Origin: Streptococcus sp. HMSC078D09
GTDB taxonomy: Bacteria > Bacillota > Bacilli > Lactobacillales > Streptococcaceae
Assembly (NCBI RefSeq): GCF_001813675.1
Contig: NZ_KV813650.1
Location: 191,114 to 255,113 of the forward strand
Reading direction: 5' to 3'
DNA: 64,000 nucleotides
Part shown: piece after piece, positions 35,042 through 44,781 of the stretch
Layout of the letters: every line of letters begins with the position of its first letter
How positions within the stretch are numbered: the stretch's first letter is position 1
Notes under the pieces: generated by a model
What the model saw: only the letters and a program-made list of their open reading frames with translations
Database searches by the model: none
What the model was told of the DNA's origin: nothing
Program-made: the position numbers and the translations under genes

Positions 35042-35767
35042 ATGCAGTATTATTTTATTGGTGGCCTCGGTAGCAATAGCTACCATCTGGCTCCACTTAT
35101 TGATGAGCTAGGCTTTCCTGTGACCTTTCTAGATCCCTATAGGGAAATGATTCAGACAGAAAACGATCTTCGTGATTGGTTCCAAGGTCGGGTTGGCCAG
35201 GTGGGAGAAATCTGTTTATTGGGTCATTCCTTAGGTGGAGATTTGGCTCGTTATCTGGCTAGTGAGTTTCCTCAGATTCAGGCTTTGATTCTCCTGGATG
35301 GGGGGTATCTGGATATGGAAAAGATCCTGCCTCTTGAAGAAGAACTAGAAGGAACGGCGTCTTTCATGAAGCAGCAAGTTTTTGCGACTTTAGAAGAGGC
35401 TGTGTTATCAGAACTTGGTGATGGAGCAGATCCTACTCCTATAGCGCGAAAAGCAGTAGAGGCTAGCTATCGTTGGAATCCAGTGAGTGAACAATATGAA
35501 TTAAATCTGGATCTCGAAAAGGTCATGGCCTTATTGCGTCTACGGCGTCAGATCAAAGCTAACCAGATTTCAGTTGCAGACAAGCCTGTCCTATTTATCG
35601 GGCCTCGATACCAAGAAGAGCCTGAATGGAGAAAAGAAGCTCTGAAGCAACTAGATCCCCAGATCGAGCAAGTCTTGCTAGATGGTTTGGGGCACGAACT
35701 GTATACAGAGGCGCCTGAAATTGTAGCTAGAGAAGTGAACAATTGGCTCCAAAATGTTCATAAATAA
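35042..35767 (+). CDS. Alpha/beta hydrolase
   Basis: A 241-residue soluble hydrolase with the nucleophile elbow GHSLGGDLAR (serine about 63), the oxyanion strand YYFIGGLGSNSY, a catalytic acid candidate in DKPVLFIGPRY and the histidine in DGLGHELYTEAPE near the C-terminus. The fold resembles small esterases/lipases; the substrate is unknown. AAAGGAC ahead of the ATG. It ends with a clear terminator. Neighbours give no pathway hint. Confidence 0.85.
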   Translation: MQYYFIGGLGSNSYHLAPLIDELGFPVTFLDPYREMIQTENDLRDWFQGRVGQVGEICLLGHSLGGDLARYLASEFPQIQALILLDGGYLDMEKILPLEEELEGTASFMKQQVFATLEEAVLSELGDGADPTPIARKAVEASYRWNPVSEQYELNLDLEKVMALLRLRRQIKANQISVADKPVLFIGPRYQEEPEWRKEALKQLDPQIEQVLLDGLGHELYTEAPEIVAREVNNWLQNVHK

Positions 35768-35798
35768 AACCTGTTTCTCTTTTTGAAACGGGTTTTTG
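35766..35798 (+). terminator. Terminator of the hydrolase gene
   Basis: Stem aaaacctgtttc/gaaacgggtttt around tctcttttt, followed by TTTTTG. Confidence 0.85.
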
Positions 35799-35805
35799 TC
35801 TTGTA

Positions 35806-35869
35806 ATTTCCGAACGTTATTTCCTATAAAATCATTCCCATTGCATTAGGTCCGTATCTTTGGTATAAT
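35806..35869 (+). promoter_or_regulatory. PurR box and promoter of guaC
   Basis: ATTTCCGAACGTT (35806-35818) matches the PurR box AWWWCCGAACWWT at all but one position. The promoter is -35 TTGCAT (35841-35846), 17-base spacer ending in TGG, -10 TATAAT (35864-35869). The box-to-minus-10 distance is identical to that in front of fhs. The ~75-base leader that follows holds a small perfect inverted repeat (atgcgcttgcgcat, about 35899-35912). Confidence 0.75.
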
Positions 35870-35949
35870 CTATCAAGGAAACGTCAAGAGACGTAGCGAT
35901 GCGCTTGCGCATAGGTAGGTCAGTTTTTAGAAAAGAGATTTTTCAATCT

Positions 35950-36933
35950 ATGTTAAATGAATTTCCTATTTTCGACTATGAAGATATTCAGTTGATTCCC
36001 AACAAATGTATCATCAATAGCCGGTCAGAAGCAGATACAACCGTCCAATTTGGAAAGCATACCTTCAAGCTTCCAGTCGTTCCGGCTAATATGCAGACGA
36101 TCTTGGATGAGAGTGTAGCAGAGCAGTTGGCGCGTGGTGGGTATTTCTATATCATGCACCGGTTTGATGAAGCAGGTCGGATTCCTTTTGTCAAACGCAT
36201 GCATGATCAAGGTTTGATCGCTTCCATTTCGGTTGGTGTTAAGGAATACGAATACGACTTTGTGAGTCAATTAAAGGCAGATGCGCCTGAGTACATCACT
36301 ATTGATATCGCACACGGTCATGCGGATAGTGTCATTCGGATGATTCAACACATCAAGAAAGAATTGCCAGATACCTTTGTCATTGCTGGAAATGTTGGAA
36401 CTCCTGAAGCTGTTCGTGAATTAGAAAATGCGGGAGCTGATGCGACTAAGGTCGGAATCGGCCCTGGTAAGGTTTGTATCACCAAAGTGAAGACTGGATT
36501 TGGTACAGGTGGTTGGCAATTGGCTGCCCTTCGCTGGTGCTCAAAAGCAGCGCGTAAGCCAATTATTGCGGACGGTGGGATTCGGACCCATGGTGATATT
36601 GCCAAATCGATTCGTTTCGGGGCGTCTATGGTCATGATTGGTTCTCTTTTTGCAGGTCATATCGAAAGTCCTGGTAAAACAGTAGAGATCGATGGAGAGT
36701 CTTTCAAAGAGTACTATGGATCTGCTTCAGAGTACCAAAAAGGCGCTTATAAGAACGTCGAAGGCAAGAAGATTTTATTGCCTGCCAAGGGTCATTTGCA
36801 AGATACCTTGACAGAAATGGAACAAGATTTGCAAAGTTCGATCTCTTATGCAGGAGGCCGAAAATTAGCAGATTTGAAACACGTTGACTATGTGATCGTT
36901 AAGAATTCTATATGGAATGGCGATGCACACTAA
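35950..36933 (+). CDS. guaC: GMP reductase
   Basis: NADPH-dependent deamination of GMP to IMP, returning guanine nucleotides to the adenine branch. The (beta/alpha)8 IMPDH/GMPR fold shows [29 protein letters not shown] with the catalytic cysteine, and [14 protein letters not shown]. It lacks the CBS domains of IMPDH, and the length of 327 is right for the GuaC2 type. The ATG at 35950 ([15 protein letters not shown]) is the family start; an earlier ATG at 35899 lies in the leader. Faces the riboswitch-controlled xpt-pbuX operon downstream. Confidence 0.95.
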   Translation: MLNEFPIFDYEDIQLIPNKCIINSRSEADTTVQFGKHTFKLPVVPANMQTILDESVAEQLARGGYFYIMHRFDEAGRIPFVKRMHDQGLIASISVGVKEYEYDFVSQLKADAPEYITIDIAHGHADSVIRMIQHIKKELPDTFVIAGNVGTPEAVRELENAGADATKVGIGPGKVCITKVKTGFGTGGWQLAALRWCSKAARKPIIADGGIRTHGDIAKSIRFGASMVMIGSLFAGHIESPGKTVEIDGESFKEYYGSASEYQKGAYKNVEGKKILLPAKGHLQDTLTEMEQDLQSSISYAGGRKLADLKHVDYVIVKNSIWNGDAH

Positions 36934-36938
36934 TTGAA

Positions 36939-37005
36939 TTACTTATTTATTTCACGAATGGGCGTGATGTTTCTACAAGGTGCCGGAACACCTAACAATA
37001 AGTAA
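36939..37005 (+). promoter_or_regulatory. Purine (guanine/xanthine) riboswitch aptamer
   Basis: Classic three-way junction: P1 ttacttatt/aataagtaa (36939-36947 with 36997-37005), P2 cacg/cgtg closing loop aatggg, joining segment with the invariant GTTTCTAC, P3 aggtg/cacct closing ccggaa, and J3/1 aacaa, whose cytosine would pair with guanine or xanthine. The loop-loop contact bases GG and CC are present. It controls xpt-pbuX. Confidence 0.93.
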
Positions 37006-37037
37006 GTCAGGATTATTTCTCTTTCTAGAGAGATTTC

Positions 37038-37062
37038 AAGGCTTGCTTAGCAGGCCTTTTTG
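37038..37062 (+). terminator. Riboswitch-controlled terminator
   Basis: Stem aaggcttgc/gcaggcctt (one G-U) with loop tta and TTTTT. It lies ~33 bases after the aptamer and would form when purine is bound, shutting off xpt-pbuX. An alternative pairing with the P1 3' strand region is expected but not obvious by eye. Confidence 0.8.
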
Positions 37063-37108
37063 TGTTTTGTGAATGAAGTACAGGATTTTTTAAAAAGTAG
37101 GAGGAAGT

Positions 37109-37690
37109 ATGAAATTACTTGAAGAGCGCATCTTAAAAGACGGTAACGTTTTAGGTGAGAATATCCTCAAGGTGGACTCCTTTTTGACCCACCAAGTGGA
37201 TTTCAAATTGATGAAAGAAATTGGTCAGACTTTTGCGGATCAGTTCAAAGATGCTGGTGTGACCAAAGTCGTGACCATTGAAGCGTCTGGAATTGCACCA
37301 GCCCTTTATGTAGCAGAAGCCCTGGATGTTCCTATGATCTTTGCTAAGAAGGCGAAAAACATCACGATGAATGAGGGTATTTTGACGGCTGAGGTTTATT
37401 CCTTTACCAAGCAAGTCACCAGCACAGTTTCGATTGCTGGTAAATTCTTGGATCCATCAGATAAGGTTTTGATCATTGACGATTTCCTTGCAAATGGGCA
37501 AGCAGCCAAAGGCTTGATTCAAATCATCGAACAAGCTGGTGCTCAAGTCGAAGCGATTGGGATCGTGATTGAAAAATCCTTCCAAGATGGACGGGGATTG
37601 TTAGAAGAGTTGGGATATCCAGTTGTATCCCTTGCACGTTTGGACCGTTTTGAAAATGGTCAGGTTGTATTTAAGGAGGCAGACATCTAA
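37109..37690 (+). CDS. xpt: Xanthine phosphoribosyltransferase
   Basis: Salvages xanthine (and guanine) with PRPP to XMP. The type I PRTase PRPP loop is in [18 protein letters not shown] and the acceptor region is [17 protein letters not shown]; the N-terminal [12 protein letters not shown] is the Xpt signature. The 193 residues are normal. AGGAGGAAG precedes the ATG. First gene of the riboswitch operon, overlapping pbuX by one base. Confidence 0.95.
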   Translation: MKLLEERILKDGNVLGENILKVDSFLTHQVDFKLMKEIGQTFADQFKDAGVTKVVTIEASGIAPALYVAEALDVPMIFAKKAKNITMNEGILTAEVYSFTKQVTSTVSIAGKFLDPSDKVLIIDDFLANGQAAKGLIQIIEQAGAQVEAIGIVIEKSFQDGRGLLEELGYPVVSLARLDRFENGQVVFKEADI

Positions 37691-38952
37691 TGCAAAAACA
37701 AGAAAGCCATTCACAGGCGGCCATTCTAGGCATGCAACACCTTTTGGCCATGTATTCGGGATCTATTTTGGTGCCGATCATGATCGCAGGAGCTTTGGGC
37801 TATAATGCTCATCAACTAACCTATCTCATCTCTACAGATATCTTCATGTGTGGGGTTGCGACTTTCCTTCAAGTGCAGCTCAATAAATACTTTGGGATCG
37901 GTCTTCCGGTAGTCCTTGGGGTTGCCTTCCAGTCTGTGGCACCTCTCAGCATGATCGGGGCTAGCCATGGTAGTGGTGCCATGTTTGGTGCCTTGATTGT
38001 CTCAGGGATTTATGTCATCCTTGTCTCTGGTTTCTTCTCTAAGATTGCCAATCTCTTCCCATCAATTGTAACGGGATCCGTTATTACCACCATTGGTTTG
38101 ACCTTGATTCCAGTAGCGATTGGAAATATGGGAAATAATGCGCCAAAACCAACCGTTCAAAGCTTGATTTTGGCTGTAGTGACCATTCTCATCATTTTAG
38201 TTGTTAATATCTATACGACTGGTTTTATTAAATCCATTTCAATTTTGATTGGTTTGATCGCAGGGACTGCCATTGCGGCTTCTATGGGCTTGGTAGACTT
38301 CACACCTGTGGCTCAAGCACCAGTTGTTCACGTTCCAACGCCTTTCTTCTTTGGAGCTCCTAAGTTTGAAATCACCTCAATCGTCATGATGTGTATCATC
38401 GCGACAGTTTCTATGGTTGAATCAACAGGTGTTTATCTTGCACTTTCTGATATTACTAAAGATCCAATTAATAGCACGCGCCTTCGCAATGGTTACCGCG
38501 CTGAAGGGTTGGCCGTTCTCCTCGGTGGTATCTTCAACACCTTCCCTTACACCGGATTCTCACAAAACGTTGGCTTGGTGAAATTGTCTGGTATCAAGAC
38601 TCGTCTTCCAATCTACTATGCGGCTGGTTTCCTTGTTCTTCTTGGTCTCCTTCCTAAGTTTGGAGCTTTGGCACAAATCATTCCAAGTCCAGTTCTTGGG
38701 GGAGCGATGCTTGTCATGTTTGGTTTTGTATCGATTCAAGGGATGCAGATTCTTGCGCGTGTTGATTTTGAACACAATGAGCACAACTTCTTGATCGCTG
38801 CTGTATCGATTGCTGCAGGGGTTGGTTTGAACAACAGCACCCTCTTCAATGGCCTTCCAACAGGATTCCAAATGTTCTTTGCGAACGGAATTGTCGTTGC
38901 CAGTGTCTTGGCGATCATTCTCAATGCTATTTTAAACCGCAACAAAAACTAA
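37690..38952 (+). CDS. pbuX: Xanthine permease
   Basis: A nucleobase:cation symporter-2 family transporter, 420 residues with about 12-14 helices. Marks include the N-terminal GMQHLLAMYSGSILVPIMI, VVLGVAFQSVAPLSMIG, and the NCS2 signature ESTGVYLALSDIT followed by NTFPYTGFSQNVGLV. Its partner Xpt, and the purine riboswitch ahead, fix xanthine (or guanine) as the probable substrate. Translation is coupled to xpt. Confidence 0.94.
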   Translation: MQKQESHSQAAILGMQHLLAMYSGSILVPIMIAGALGYNAHQLTYLISTDIFMCGVATFLQVQLNKYFGIGLPVVLGVAFQSVAPLSMIGASHGSGAMFGALIVSGIYVILVSGFFSKIANLFPSIVTGSVITTIGLTLIPVAIGNMGNNAPKPTVQSLILAVVTILIILVVNIYTTGFIKSISILIGLIAGTAIAASMGLVDFTPVAQAPVVHVPTPFFFGAPKFEITSIVMMCIIATVSMVESTGVYLALSDITKDPINSTRLRNGYRAEGLAVLLGGIFNTFPYTGFSQNVGLVKLSGIKTRLPIYYAAGFLVLLGLLPKFGALAQIIPSPVLGGAMLVMFGFVSIQGMQILARVDFEHNEHNFLIAAVSIAAGVGLNNSTLFNGLPTGFQMFFANGIVVASVLAIILNAILNRNKN

Positions 38953-38956
38953 TCTC

Positions 38957-38990
38957 ACATGAACCGGAGGTCCTTGGATCTTCGGTTTTT
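38957..38990 (+). terminator. xpt-pbuX terminator
   Basis: Stem aaccggag/cttcggtt around gtccttggat followed by TTTTTT. The pairing is imperfect but placed right after the pbuX stop. Confidence 0.75.
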
Positions 38991-39062
38991 TTGACTTTTA
39001 AAGAAACATATAGTAGAGTGGAAGAGGATAAAATCTTATTTGATGAGAAGAGAGTTAGAATC

Positions 39063-40406
39063 ATGTATGTAACCTATTACTTTAAAGAGCGCTTGCGCTT
39101 GTTTTTGAGTCTATTTTTGCCGATTTTAATCTATCAATTGGCCAATTATTCGGCCAGCTTTGTCGATACAGCCATGACTGGTCAGTACCGGACCCTTGAT
39201 TTGGCTGGTGTTTCTACAGCTACCAGTCTGTGGAATCCATTTTTTACTTTCCTGACAGGGATTGTCTCCGCACTGACGCCGATTGTTGGGCATCATTTAG
39301 GCAAGGGAAATAAAGAAAGGATTGCTGGCGATTTTTACCAATTCCTCTATATGTCATTTGGTATGGCTATTCTCTTAATAGGCTTTGTTTGGGGGATTGC
39401 GCCCATGATTCTCAAGCAGATCGGCTTAGAAAATGTTGTTGCTCAAATAGCCATTCGCTACTTATATTTCCTTTCTCTAGGGATCTTACCCTTGTTGCTC
39501 TTTAGTATCGTGCGGACCTTCCTCGATACCTTGGGAATGACGCGTCTATCCATGTACTTGATGCTCTTGCTTTTGCCTCTCAATGCTTGTTTTAACTATA
39601 TCCTGATCTATGGGGCATTTGGTTTTCCTGAGATGGGAGGAGCAGGAGCAGGTCTTGGAACCTCTCTGGCCTACTGGGTCTTGCTGGTTATTGCGGTTTT
39701 GATCTTGTGCAAGCATCCCAAGGTAGCACCTTTCCAATTGTGGAAGCCGCAACCTTATGATTTTCAAGGGATGAAAGAAGTATTGCGCCTTGGGCTTCCA
39801 ATCGGTGGAATTGTTTTTGCAGAAGTCATCATCTTCTCGCTCGTTGGTTTGTTAATGGCAAAATTCCCATCACTGACCATTGCTAGTCACCAATCGGCCA
39901 TGAATTTTTCTACCCTGATGTATGCTTTCCCAGTTAGTATCTCCAGTACCATGGCGATTATCGTATCTTACGAACTGGGAGCAGGAAGACCAGAAGTGGT
40001 CAAACAATATTGCCGTTTGGGACGGCTGACAGCCTTTGGCTTTGCCATTGTCACCCTGGTCTTTCTCTATACATTCCGCTTCCAACTAGCAGGACTATAC
40101 GGGAAGGATCCAGTCTTTGTGCAGCAAACAGCGATTTTCATGACCTATAGTTTATTTTTCCAAGTAGCCGATACCTTTGCTGCACCCTTACAAGGGATTT
40201 TGCGGGGCTATAAGGATACAACGGTTCCGTTCTTATTAGGTGTCTTTAGTTATTGGTGTATCTCTATCCCACTAGGGATTTTCCTTGATCATGTGATCAA
40301 CCTTGGTCCCTATGCCTATTGGATTGGCCTAATTTCTAGCCTTGTCGTGAGTGGAATTTGCTACCAACTTCGGCTCTGGCAGATCGAAAAAAAGCAAACA
40401 AACTAA
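39063..40406 (+). CDS. MATE family efflux transporter (NorM/DinF-like)
   Basis: A second multidrug/toxic compound extruder, 447 residues from the ATG at 39063 (MYVTYYFKERLRLFL). It has about 12 helices with FVDTAMTGQYRTLDLAGVSTA, ALTPIVGHHLGKGN and the second-half equivalents AEVIIFSLVGLLMAK and IIVSYELGAGRPE. The reading is open from 38991 but that adds a charged leader without a ribosome site, whereas 39063 has the AGAAGAGAG stretch. The exported substrate is unknown. Confidence 0.88.
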   Translation: MYVTYYFKERLRLFLSLFLPILIYQLANYSASFVDTAMTGQYRTLDLAGVSTATSLWNPFFTFLTGIVSALTPIVGHHLGKGNKERIAGDFYQFLYMSFGMAILLIGFVWGIAPMILKQIGLENVVAQIAIRYLYFLSLGILPLLLFSIVRTFLDTLGMTRLSMYLMLLLLPLNACFNYILIYGAFGFPEMGGAGAGLGTSLAYWVLLVIAVLILCKHPKVAPFQLWKPQPYDFQGMKEVLRLGLPIGGIVFAEVIIFSLVGLLMAKFPSLTIASHQSAMNFSTLMYAFPVSISSTMAIIVSYELGAGRPEVVKQYCRLGRLTAFGFAIVTLVFLYTFRFQLAGLYGKDPVFVQQTAIFMTYSLFFQVADTFAAPLQGILRGYKDTTVPFLLGVFSYWCISIPLGIFLDHVINLGPYAYWIGLISSLVVSGICYQLRLWQIEKKQTN

Positions 40407-40407
40407 A

Positions 40408-40436
40408 ATGAAGTCTGGGAAACCAGGCTTTTTGTG
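40408..40436 (+). terminator. Terminator after the MATE gene
   Basis: Stem agtctgg/ccaggct with loop gaaa and TTTTT. Confidence 0.75.
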
Positions 40437-40452
40437 TACCGTGAATATTATA

Positions 40453-40496
40453 AATTTTCTGAAAGTTCTTGACAATTGATGTCAAAGTGGTAAGAT
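40453..40496 (+). promoter_or_regulatory. CodY box and promoter of ilvD
   Basis: AATTTTCTGAAAGTT (40453-40467) differs from the CodY consensus at one base. It touches the -35 TTGACA (40469-40474), followed by a 16-base spacer and -10 TAAGAT (40491-40496). CodY control of branched-chain amino acid synthesis is well known. Confidence 0.8.
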
Positions 40497-40532
40497 TAGG
40501 AGGTAGAAATGAAGAACTAGAAGGAGAACAAG

Positions 40533-42251
40533 ATGAGAAGTGATATGATCAAAATGGGGATCGACCGAGCACCAGCGCGTGGTCTCCTCTATGCAACAGG
40601 GCAAGTAAAATCAGCAAAGGATATGCAAAAGCCCTTTATTGCCATTTGTAACTCCTATATTGATATCGTTCCAGGCCATGTTCACCTGCGTGAATTAGCA
40701 GATGTTGCCAAGGAAGCTATTCGCGAGGCTGGTGGGATTCCTTTTGAATTTAATACCATCGGTGTCGATGACGGGATTGCGATGGGCCATATCGGGATGC
40801 GTTATAGTTTGCCATCTCGTGAGTTGATCGCAGATGCTGCTGAAACGGTCATCAATGCCCACTGGTTTGATGGTGTTTTCTATATTCCCAACTGTGATAA
40901 GATTACACCAGGTATGATTTTGGCAGCCATGCGGACCAATGTGCCTGCCGTATTTTGTTCTGGTGGACCCATGAAGGGTGGCGTTGACATGACGGGGCAT
41001 CAGGCGACTCTCTCAAGTTTGTTTGAAGCTGTAGGTACTTATCAAGCTGGTGATATGGGCATAGATGAGCTGGATTTCTTGGAAAAAAATGCCTGCCCAA
41101 CCTGTGGTTCTTGTTCTGGTATGTTTACTGCCAATTCCATGAACTGTTTGATGGAAGTATTAGGTCTTGCTCTTCCTGGAAATGGTACCATCCTAGCGGT
41201 TTCAGATGAACGTCGTGAATTGGTTCGTCAAGCAGCCAAACAATTGGTAGAGAATATTAAAAAGAGTATCCGTCCACGGGATATCGTGACCAAAGAAGCC
41301 ATCGATGATGCTTTTGCGCTTGATATGGCCATGGGTGGTTCAACCAATACGGTGCTTCATACGCTGGCTATTGCGCGTGAAGCAGGGATTGACTATGATC
41401 TCAAAGATATCAACGAGATTGCCAAGAAGACACCTTATCTTTCTAAAATTGCCCCTTCAAGTGTTTATACTATGCATGATGTGCATGGAGCTGGTGGTGT
41501 TCCAGCCATTATCAATCAGTTGATCAAAAAAGGTGCCATTAAGGGTGATCGTATCACAGTTACTGGTAAAACCTTGAAAGAAAACGTAGCTGGTGCTGAA
41601 ATCAAAAATGAAGAAATTATCCATCCAATTGAGCATCCGATTTCACCTGTAGGTGGTTTATCGATCCTTTATGGAAATATCGCTCAGGATGGGGCTGTTA
41701 TCAAGGTCGGTGGGGTCGATCCATCTGTGACCACTTTCCGTGGTAAAGCTATTTGTTGTGATTCACAAGATCAAGCCCTTGAGTTGATTGACAATGGAAC
41801 AGTTAAGAAGGGACATGTCGTTGTCATTCGTTACGAAGGTCCTCAGGGTGGACCTGGTATGCCAGAGATGCTAGCGCCAACCTCTAAGATTGTCGGACGC
41901 GGTCTTGGTAAGGATGTGGCACTGATTACGGATGGTCGTTTCTCAGGAGCTACTCGTGGGATTGCTATTGGTCACGTTTCTCCAGAAGCAGCAGAAGGTG
42001 GAAATATCGCCCTAATTGAAGATGGGGATGAAATCGTGATTGACCTTCCAAATCGTACTATTGATTTGATTGTCGATGATGCCACTCTTGCAGAACGTCG
42101 CAAACATTTGAAACCTTTCAAATCAAAAATCTCCAGCGGTTGGTTGCGTCGCTATACAGCCTTTGCTAAATCAGCTAATGTCGGCGGAACCTTGATGAGT
42201 GACGAAGAATTCGAAGAACGGAAAGCAGAACGTCAAGCCCAAGAAAAATAA
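40533..42251 (+). CDS. ilvD: Dihydroxy-acid dehydratase
   Basis: Fe-S dehydratase giving the 2-keto acids of valine and isoleucine. The three cluster cysteines are visible ([12 protein letters not shown], and [18 protein letters not shown]). Other family stretches are [10 protein letters not shown] and, at the C-terminal end, [23 protein letters not shown]. The 572 residues are normal. The rest of the ilv genes are elsewhere. GAAGGAGAACAAG precedes the ATG. CodY-type box upstream. Confidence 0.95.
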   Translation: MRSDMIKMGIDRAPARGLLYATGQVKSAKDMQKPFIAICNSYIDIVPGHVHLRELADVAKEAIREAGGIPFEFNTIGVDDGIAMGHIGMRYSLPSRELIADAAETVINAHWFDGVFYIPNCDKITPGMILAAMRTNVPAVFCSGGPMKGGVDMTGHQATLSSLFEAVGTYQAGDMGIDELDFLEKNACPTCGSCSGMFTANSMNCLMEVLGLALPGNGTILAVSDERRELVRQAAKQLVENIKKSIRPRDIVTKEAIDDAFALDMAMGGSTNTVLHTLAIAREAGIDYDLKDINEIAKKTPYLSKIAPSSVYTMHDVHGAGGVPAIINQLIKKGAIKGDRITVTGKTLKENVAGAEIKNEEIIHPIEHPISPVGGLSILYGNIAQDGAVIKVGGVDPSVTTFRGKAICCDSQDQALELIDNGTVKKGHVVVIRYEGPQGGPGMPEMLAPTSKIVGRGLGKDVALITDGRFSGATRGIAIGHVSPEAAEGGNIALIEDGDEIVIDLPNRTIDLIVDDATLAERRKHLKPFKSKISSGWLRRYTAFAKSANVGGTLMSDEEFEERKAERQAQEK

Positions 42252-42252
42252 G

Positions 42253-42299
42253 AAAAAACCTTTCCTGCTATGTGATATCACAAGCAAGAAAGGTTTTTT
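42253..42299. terminator. Bidirectional terminator between ilvD and tautomerase
   Basis: Stem aaaaaacctttc/gaaaggtttttt with inner partial pairing gatatc, giving T runs on both strands. Confidence 0.85.
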
Positions 42300-42309
42300 A
42301 GTGGAACCA

Positions 42310-42492
42310 TTATTTGGTGCGCATTTCACCTTGAGGGAAGTAGGTTCCTTCAGGCATATCGTTAATGATGACGTGAACAGCTGACTGAGGAGCACCAGTA
42401 TTGCGGACAACAGCTTCGGTTACTTCCTTGGCCAAGGCTTTCTTTTGTTCCAAGGTGCGTCCTTCAAATAGGTCAATTCGTACAAATGGCAT
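42310..42492 (-). CDS. 4-oxalocrotonate tautomerase family enzyme
   Basis: A 60-residue member with the catalytic Pro-1 after Met removal (MPFVRIDLFEGRTLEQKKALAKE) and the arginine region typical of the fold. These hexameric enzymes tautomerise enol/keto acids; the physiological substrate in streptococci is unknown. AGGAGGTGG precedes the ATG. It stands alone, divergent from tdk, a pairing often seen in streptococci. Confidence 0.9.
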   Translation of the reverse strand: MPFVRIDLFEGRTLEQKKALAKEVTEAVVRNTGAPQSAVHVIINDMPEGTYFPQGEMRTK

Positions 42493-42606
42493 ATGGCCAC
42501 CTCCTAAATTTTTTATAGGACTATTTTATCACATTTTGGGATACAAAGCTTAGCAAAATTATGGTAAAATGATAATGAAACACATTTTAGAGAGAACAGA
42601 AGGAAA

Positions 42607-43191
42607 ATGGCACAATTATATTATAAATATGGGACCATGAACTCAGGGAAAACCATTGAGATCTTAAAAGTGGCCCATAATTATGAAGAGCAAGGCAAGA
42701 GCGTCGTCATCATGACCTCAGCAATCGACACCAGAGATGGAGTAGGAGTGGTTTCTAGCCGAATCGGTATGAAACGAGAAGCCGTTGCAATTGAAGACGA
42801 TACGGATATCTTTGGCTTTATTAAAAACCAAGCAATCAAACCTTACTGTGTCTTAATCGATGAAGCTCAATTTTTGAAACGCCACCATGTCTATGACTTG
42901 GCAAGAGTCGTGGATGAACTGGATGTGCCGGTCATGGCTTTTGGCCTCAAAAATGATTTCCGAAATGAACTCTTTGAAGGTTCCAAACACCTCCTCTTAT
43001 TAGCCGACAAGATCGAGGAGATCAAAACTATTTGCCAATACTGTTCCCGCAAGGCGACCATGGTCTTGCGTACCCAAGCGGGTAAACCTGTCTATGATGG
43101 AGAGCAGATCCAGATCGGTGGACACGAGACCTATATCTCGGTTTGCCGCAAGCATTATTTTAATCCAGACATACCAACCGAAAGCGTCTAG
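42607..43191 (+). CDS. tdk: Thymidine kinase
   Basis: Type II thymidine kinase (194 residues) making dTMP from thymidine. The P-loop GTMNSGKT (about 9-16), the DEAQF Walker B motif with the catalytic Glu, and a structural zinc site (CQYC and later CRKHYF) are present. Preceded by AGAAGGAAA. It heads the conserved series tdk-(GNAT)-prfA-prmC-sua5. Confidence 0.95.
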   Translation: MAQLYYKYGTMNSGKTIEILKVAHNYEEQGKSVVIMTSAIDTRDGVGVVSSRIGMKREAVAIEDDTDIFGFIKNQAIKPYCVLIDEAQFLKRHHVYDLARVVDELDVPVMAFGLKNDFRNELFEGSKHLLLLADKIEEIKTICQYCSRKATMVLRTQAGKPVYDGEQIQIGGHETYISVCRKHYFNPDIPTESV

Positions 43192-43212
43192 AACGTTTTA
43201 GAGAGGATAATA

Positions 43213-43692
43213 ATGTCTATTTGTTTAAAAGATATTACGATAGAGAATTATTTTGACGTTTTAAATCTAGAAGTTCATCCAAATCAAAGGAATTTTATTG
43301 CATCCAATTCCATTAGCTTAGCTGAAGCCTATGTATATGATAAAAATGGTGATTTTATAGCTCCCTTAGCAGTTTATGATAAGGAAGTATTAGTTGGTTT
43401 TGTTATGATTGCCTATGACCAGAAAATTGGGATCAGCAAGGGAAATTACTTGTTATTTCGCTTTATGATCGATAAACGATTTCAAGGTTTAGGCTATTTT
43501 AAACCGACTATGGATGCAGTCATTGACTTTGTTCGAACAGAGCCAGCTGGAAAAGCAACAAGTCTTTGGCTATCTTATGAACCGGAAAATAATCAAGCGA
43601 GATCTTGCTATCTCCATTATGGATTTAAAGAAACTGGCGAAGTCATAGAAAACGAAATTGTAGCAATCTATGATCTAACAACCAATAATTAA
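43213..43692 (+). CDS. GNAT family N-acetyltransferase
   Basis: A 159-residue acetyltransferase with RFMIDKRFQGLGYFKPTMDAVIDFV as acetyl-CoA motif A and ENNQARSCYLHYGFKETGE as motif B, the pattern of the SpeG/YhfO-like diamine acetyltransferases. The specificity is unproved. It lies between tdk and prfA, 21 and 9 bases from them. The text is more AT-rich than both neighbours, so it may be an insertion into this core operon. Confidence 0.85.
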   Translation: MSICLKDITIENYFDVLNLEVHPNQRNFIASNSISLAEAYVYDKNGDFIAPLAVYDKEVLVGFVMIAYDQKIGISKGNYLLFRFMIDKRFQGLGYFKPTMDAVIDFVRTEPAGKATSLWLSYEPENNQARSCYLHYGFKETGEVIENEIVAIYDLTTNN

Positions 43693-43701
43693 GGAGCAAA
43701 C

Positions 43702-44781
43702 ATGAATATCTATGATCAACTACAAGCTGTAGAAGACCGTTACGAAGAGTTAGGAGAATTACTGAGTGACCCAGATGTGGTCTCTGATACCAAACGCTTT
43801 ATGGAGCTTTCAAAAGAAGAGGCTTCCACTCGTGATACGGTGACAGCATACCGAGAGTACAAGCAAGTCCTTCAAAACATTGTTGACGCTGAGGAAATGA
43901 TTAAGGAAGCAGGCGGCGATGCGGACTTGGAAGAAATGGCTAAGCAAGAGCTAAAAGATGCAAAGGCTGAAAAGGAAGAGTACGAAGAAAAACTGAAGAT
44001 CTTACTTCTTCCAAAAGATCCAAACGATGACAAGAACATTATCTTGGAAATCCGTGGGGCAGCAGGAGGAGACGAAGCCCAGTTATTTGCTGGCGACCTC
44101 TTACAAATGTACCAAAAATACGCGGAAAGCCAAGGCTGGCGCTTTGAAGTCATGGAAGCTTCCTACAATGGCGTTGGTGGAATCAAAGAAGTCGTAGCCA
44201 TGGTTTCTGGTCAATCGGTTTATTCAAAACTCAAGTATGAATCTGGTGCCCACCGGGTACAACGCGTTCCTGTGACAGAAAGCCAAGGTCGTGTCCATAC
44301 TTCAACTGCTACAGTTCTGGTCATGCCAGAAATCGAAGAAGTCGAGTACGACATCGATCCAAAAGACCTTCGGATCGACATCTACCACGCATCTGGTGCG
44401 GGTGGACAGAACGTCAACAAGGTCGCAACAGCCGTTCGTATCGTCCACTTGCCAACCAATATCAAGGTAGAGATGCAAGAAGAACGGACCCAACAGAAGA
44501 ACCGCGAAAAAGCCATGAAGATCATCCGTGCGCGTGTGGCTGACCACTTTGCTCAGATTGCCCAAGATGAGCAAGACGCTGAGCGGAAGTCTACGATCGG
44601 TACTGGTGACCGTTCAGAGCGGATCCGAACTTATAACTTCCCTCAAAACCGTGTGACCGATCACCGGATTGGCTTGACCCTTCAAAAACTGGATACTATC
44701 TTATCTGGTAAATTAGATGAAGTGGTCGATGCTTTGGTCTTGTATGACCAAACACAAAAACTAGAAGAGTTGAATAAATAA
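43702..44781 (+). CDS. prfA: Peptide chain release factor 1
   Basis: Releases finished peptides at UAA/UAG. The catalytic GGQ is in [18 protein letters not shown] and the stop-codon reading PxT-type loop region precedes it ([18 protein letters not shown]). The N-terminal ~90 residues form the helical domain rich in Lys/Glu. The 359 residues are standard. prmC begins on its last base, so the methylase that modifies the GGQ glutamine is translationally coupled. Confidence 0.97.
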   Translation: MNIYDQLQAVEDRYEELGELLSDPDVVSDTKRFMELSKEEASTRDTVTAYREYKQVLQNIVDAEEMIKEAGGDADLEEMAKQELKDAKAEKEEYEEKLKILLLPKDPNDDKNIILEIRGAAGGDEAQLFAGDLLQMYQKYAESQGWRFEVMEASYNGVGGIKEVVAMVSGQSVYSKLKYESGAHRVQRVPVTESQGRVHTSTATVLVMPEIEEVEYDIDPKDLRIDIYHASGAGGQNVNKVATAVRIVHLPTNIKVEMQEERTQQKNREKAMKIIRARVADHFAQIAQDEQDAERKSTIGTGDRSERIRTYNFPQNRVTDHRIGLTLQKLDTILSGKLDEVVDALVLYDQTQKLEELNK

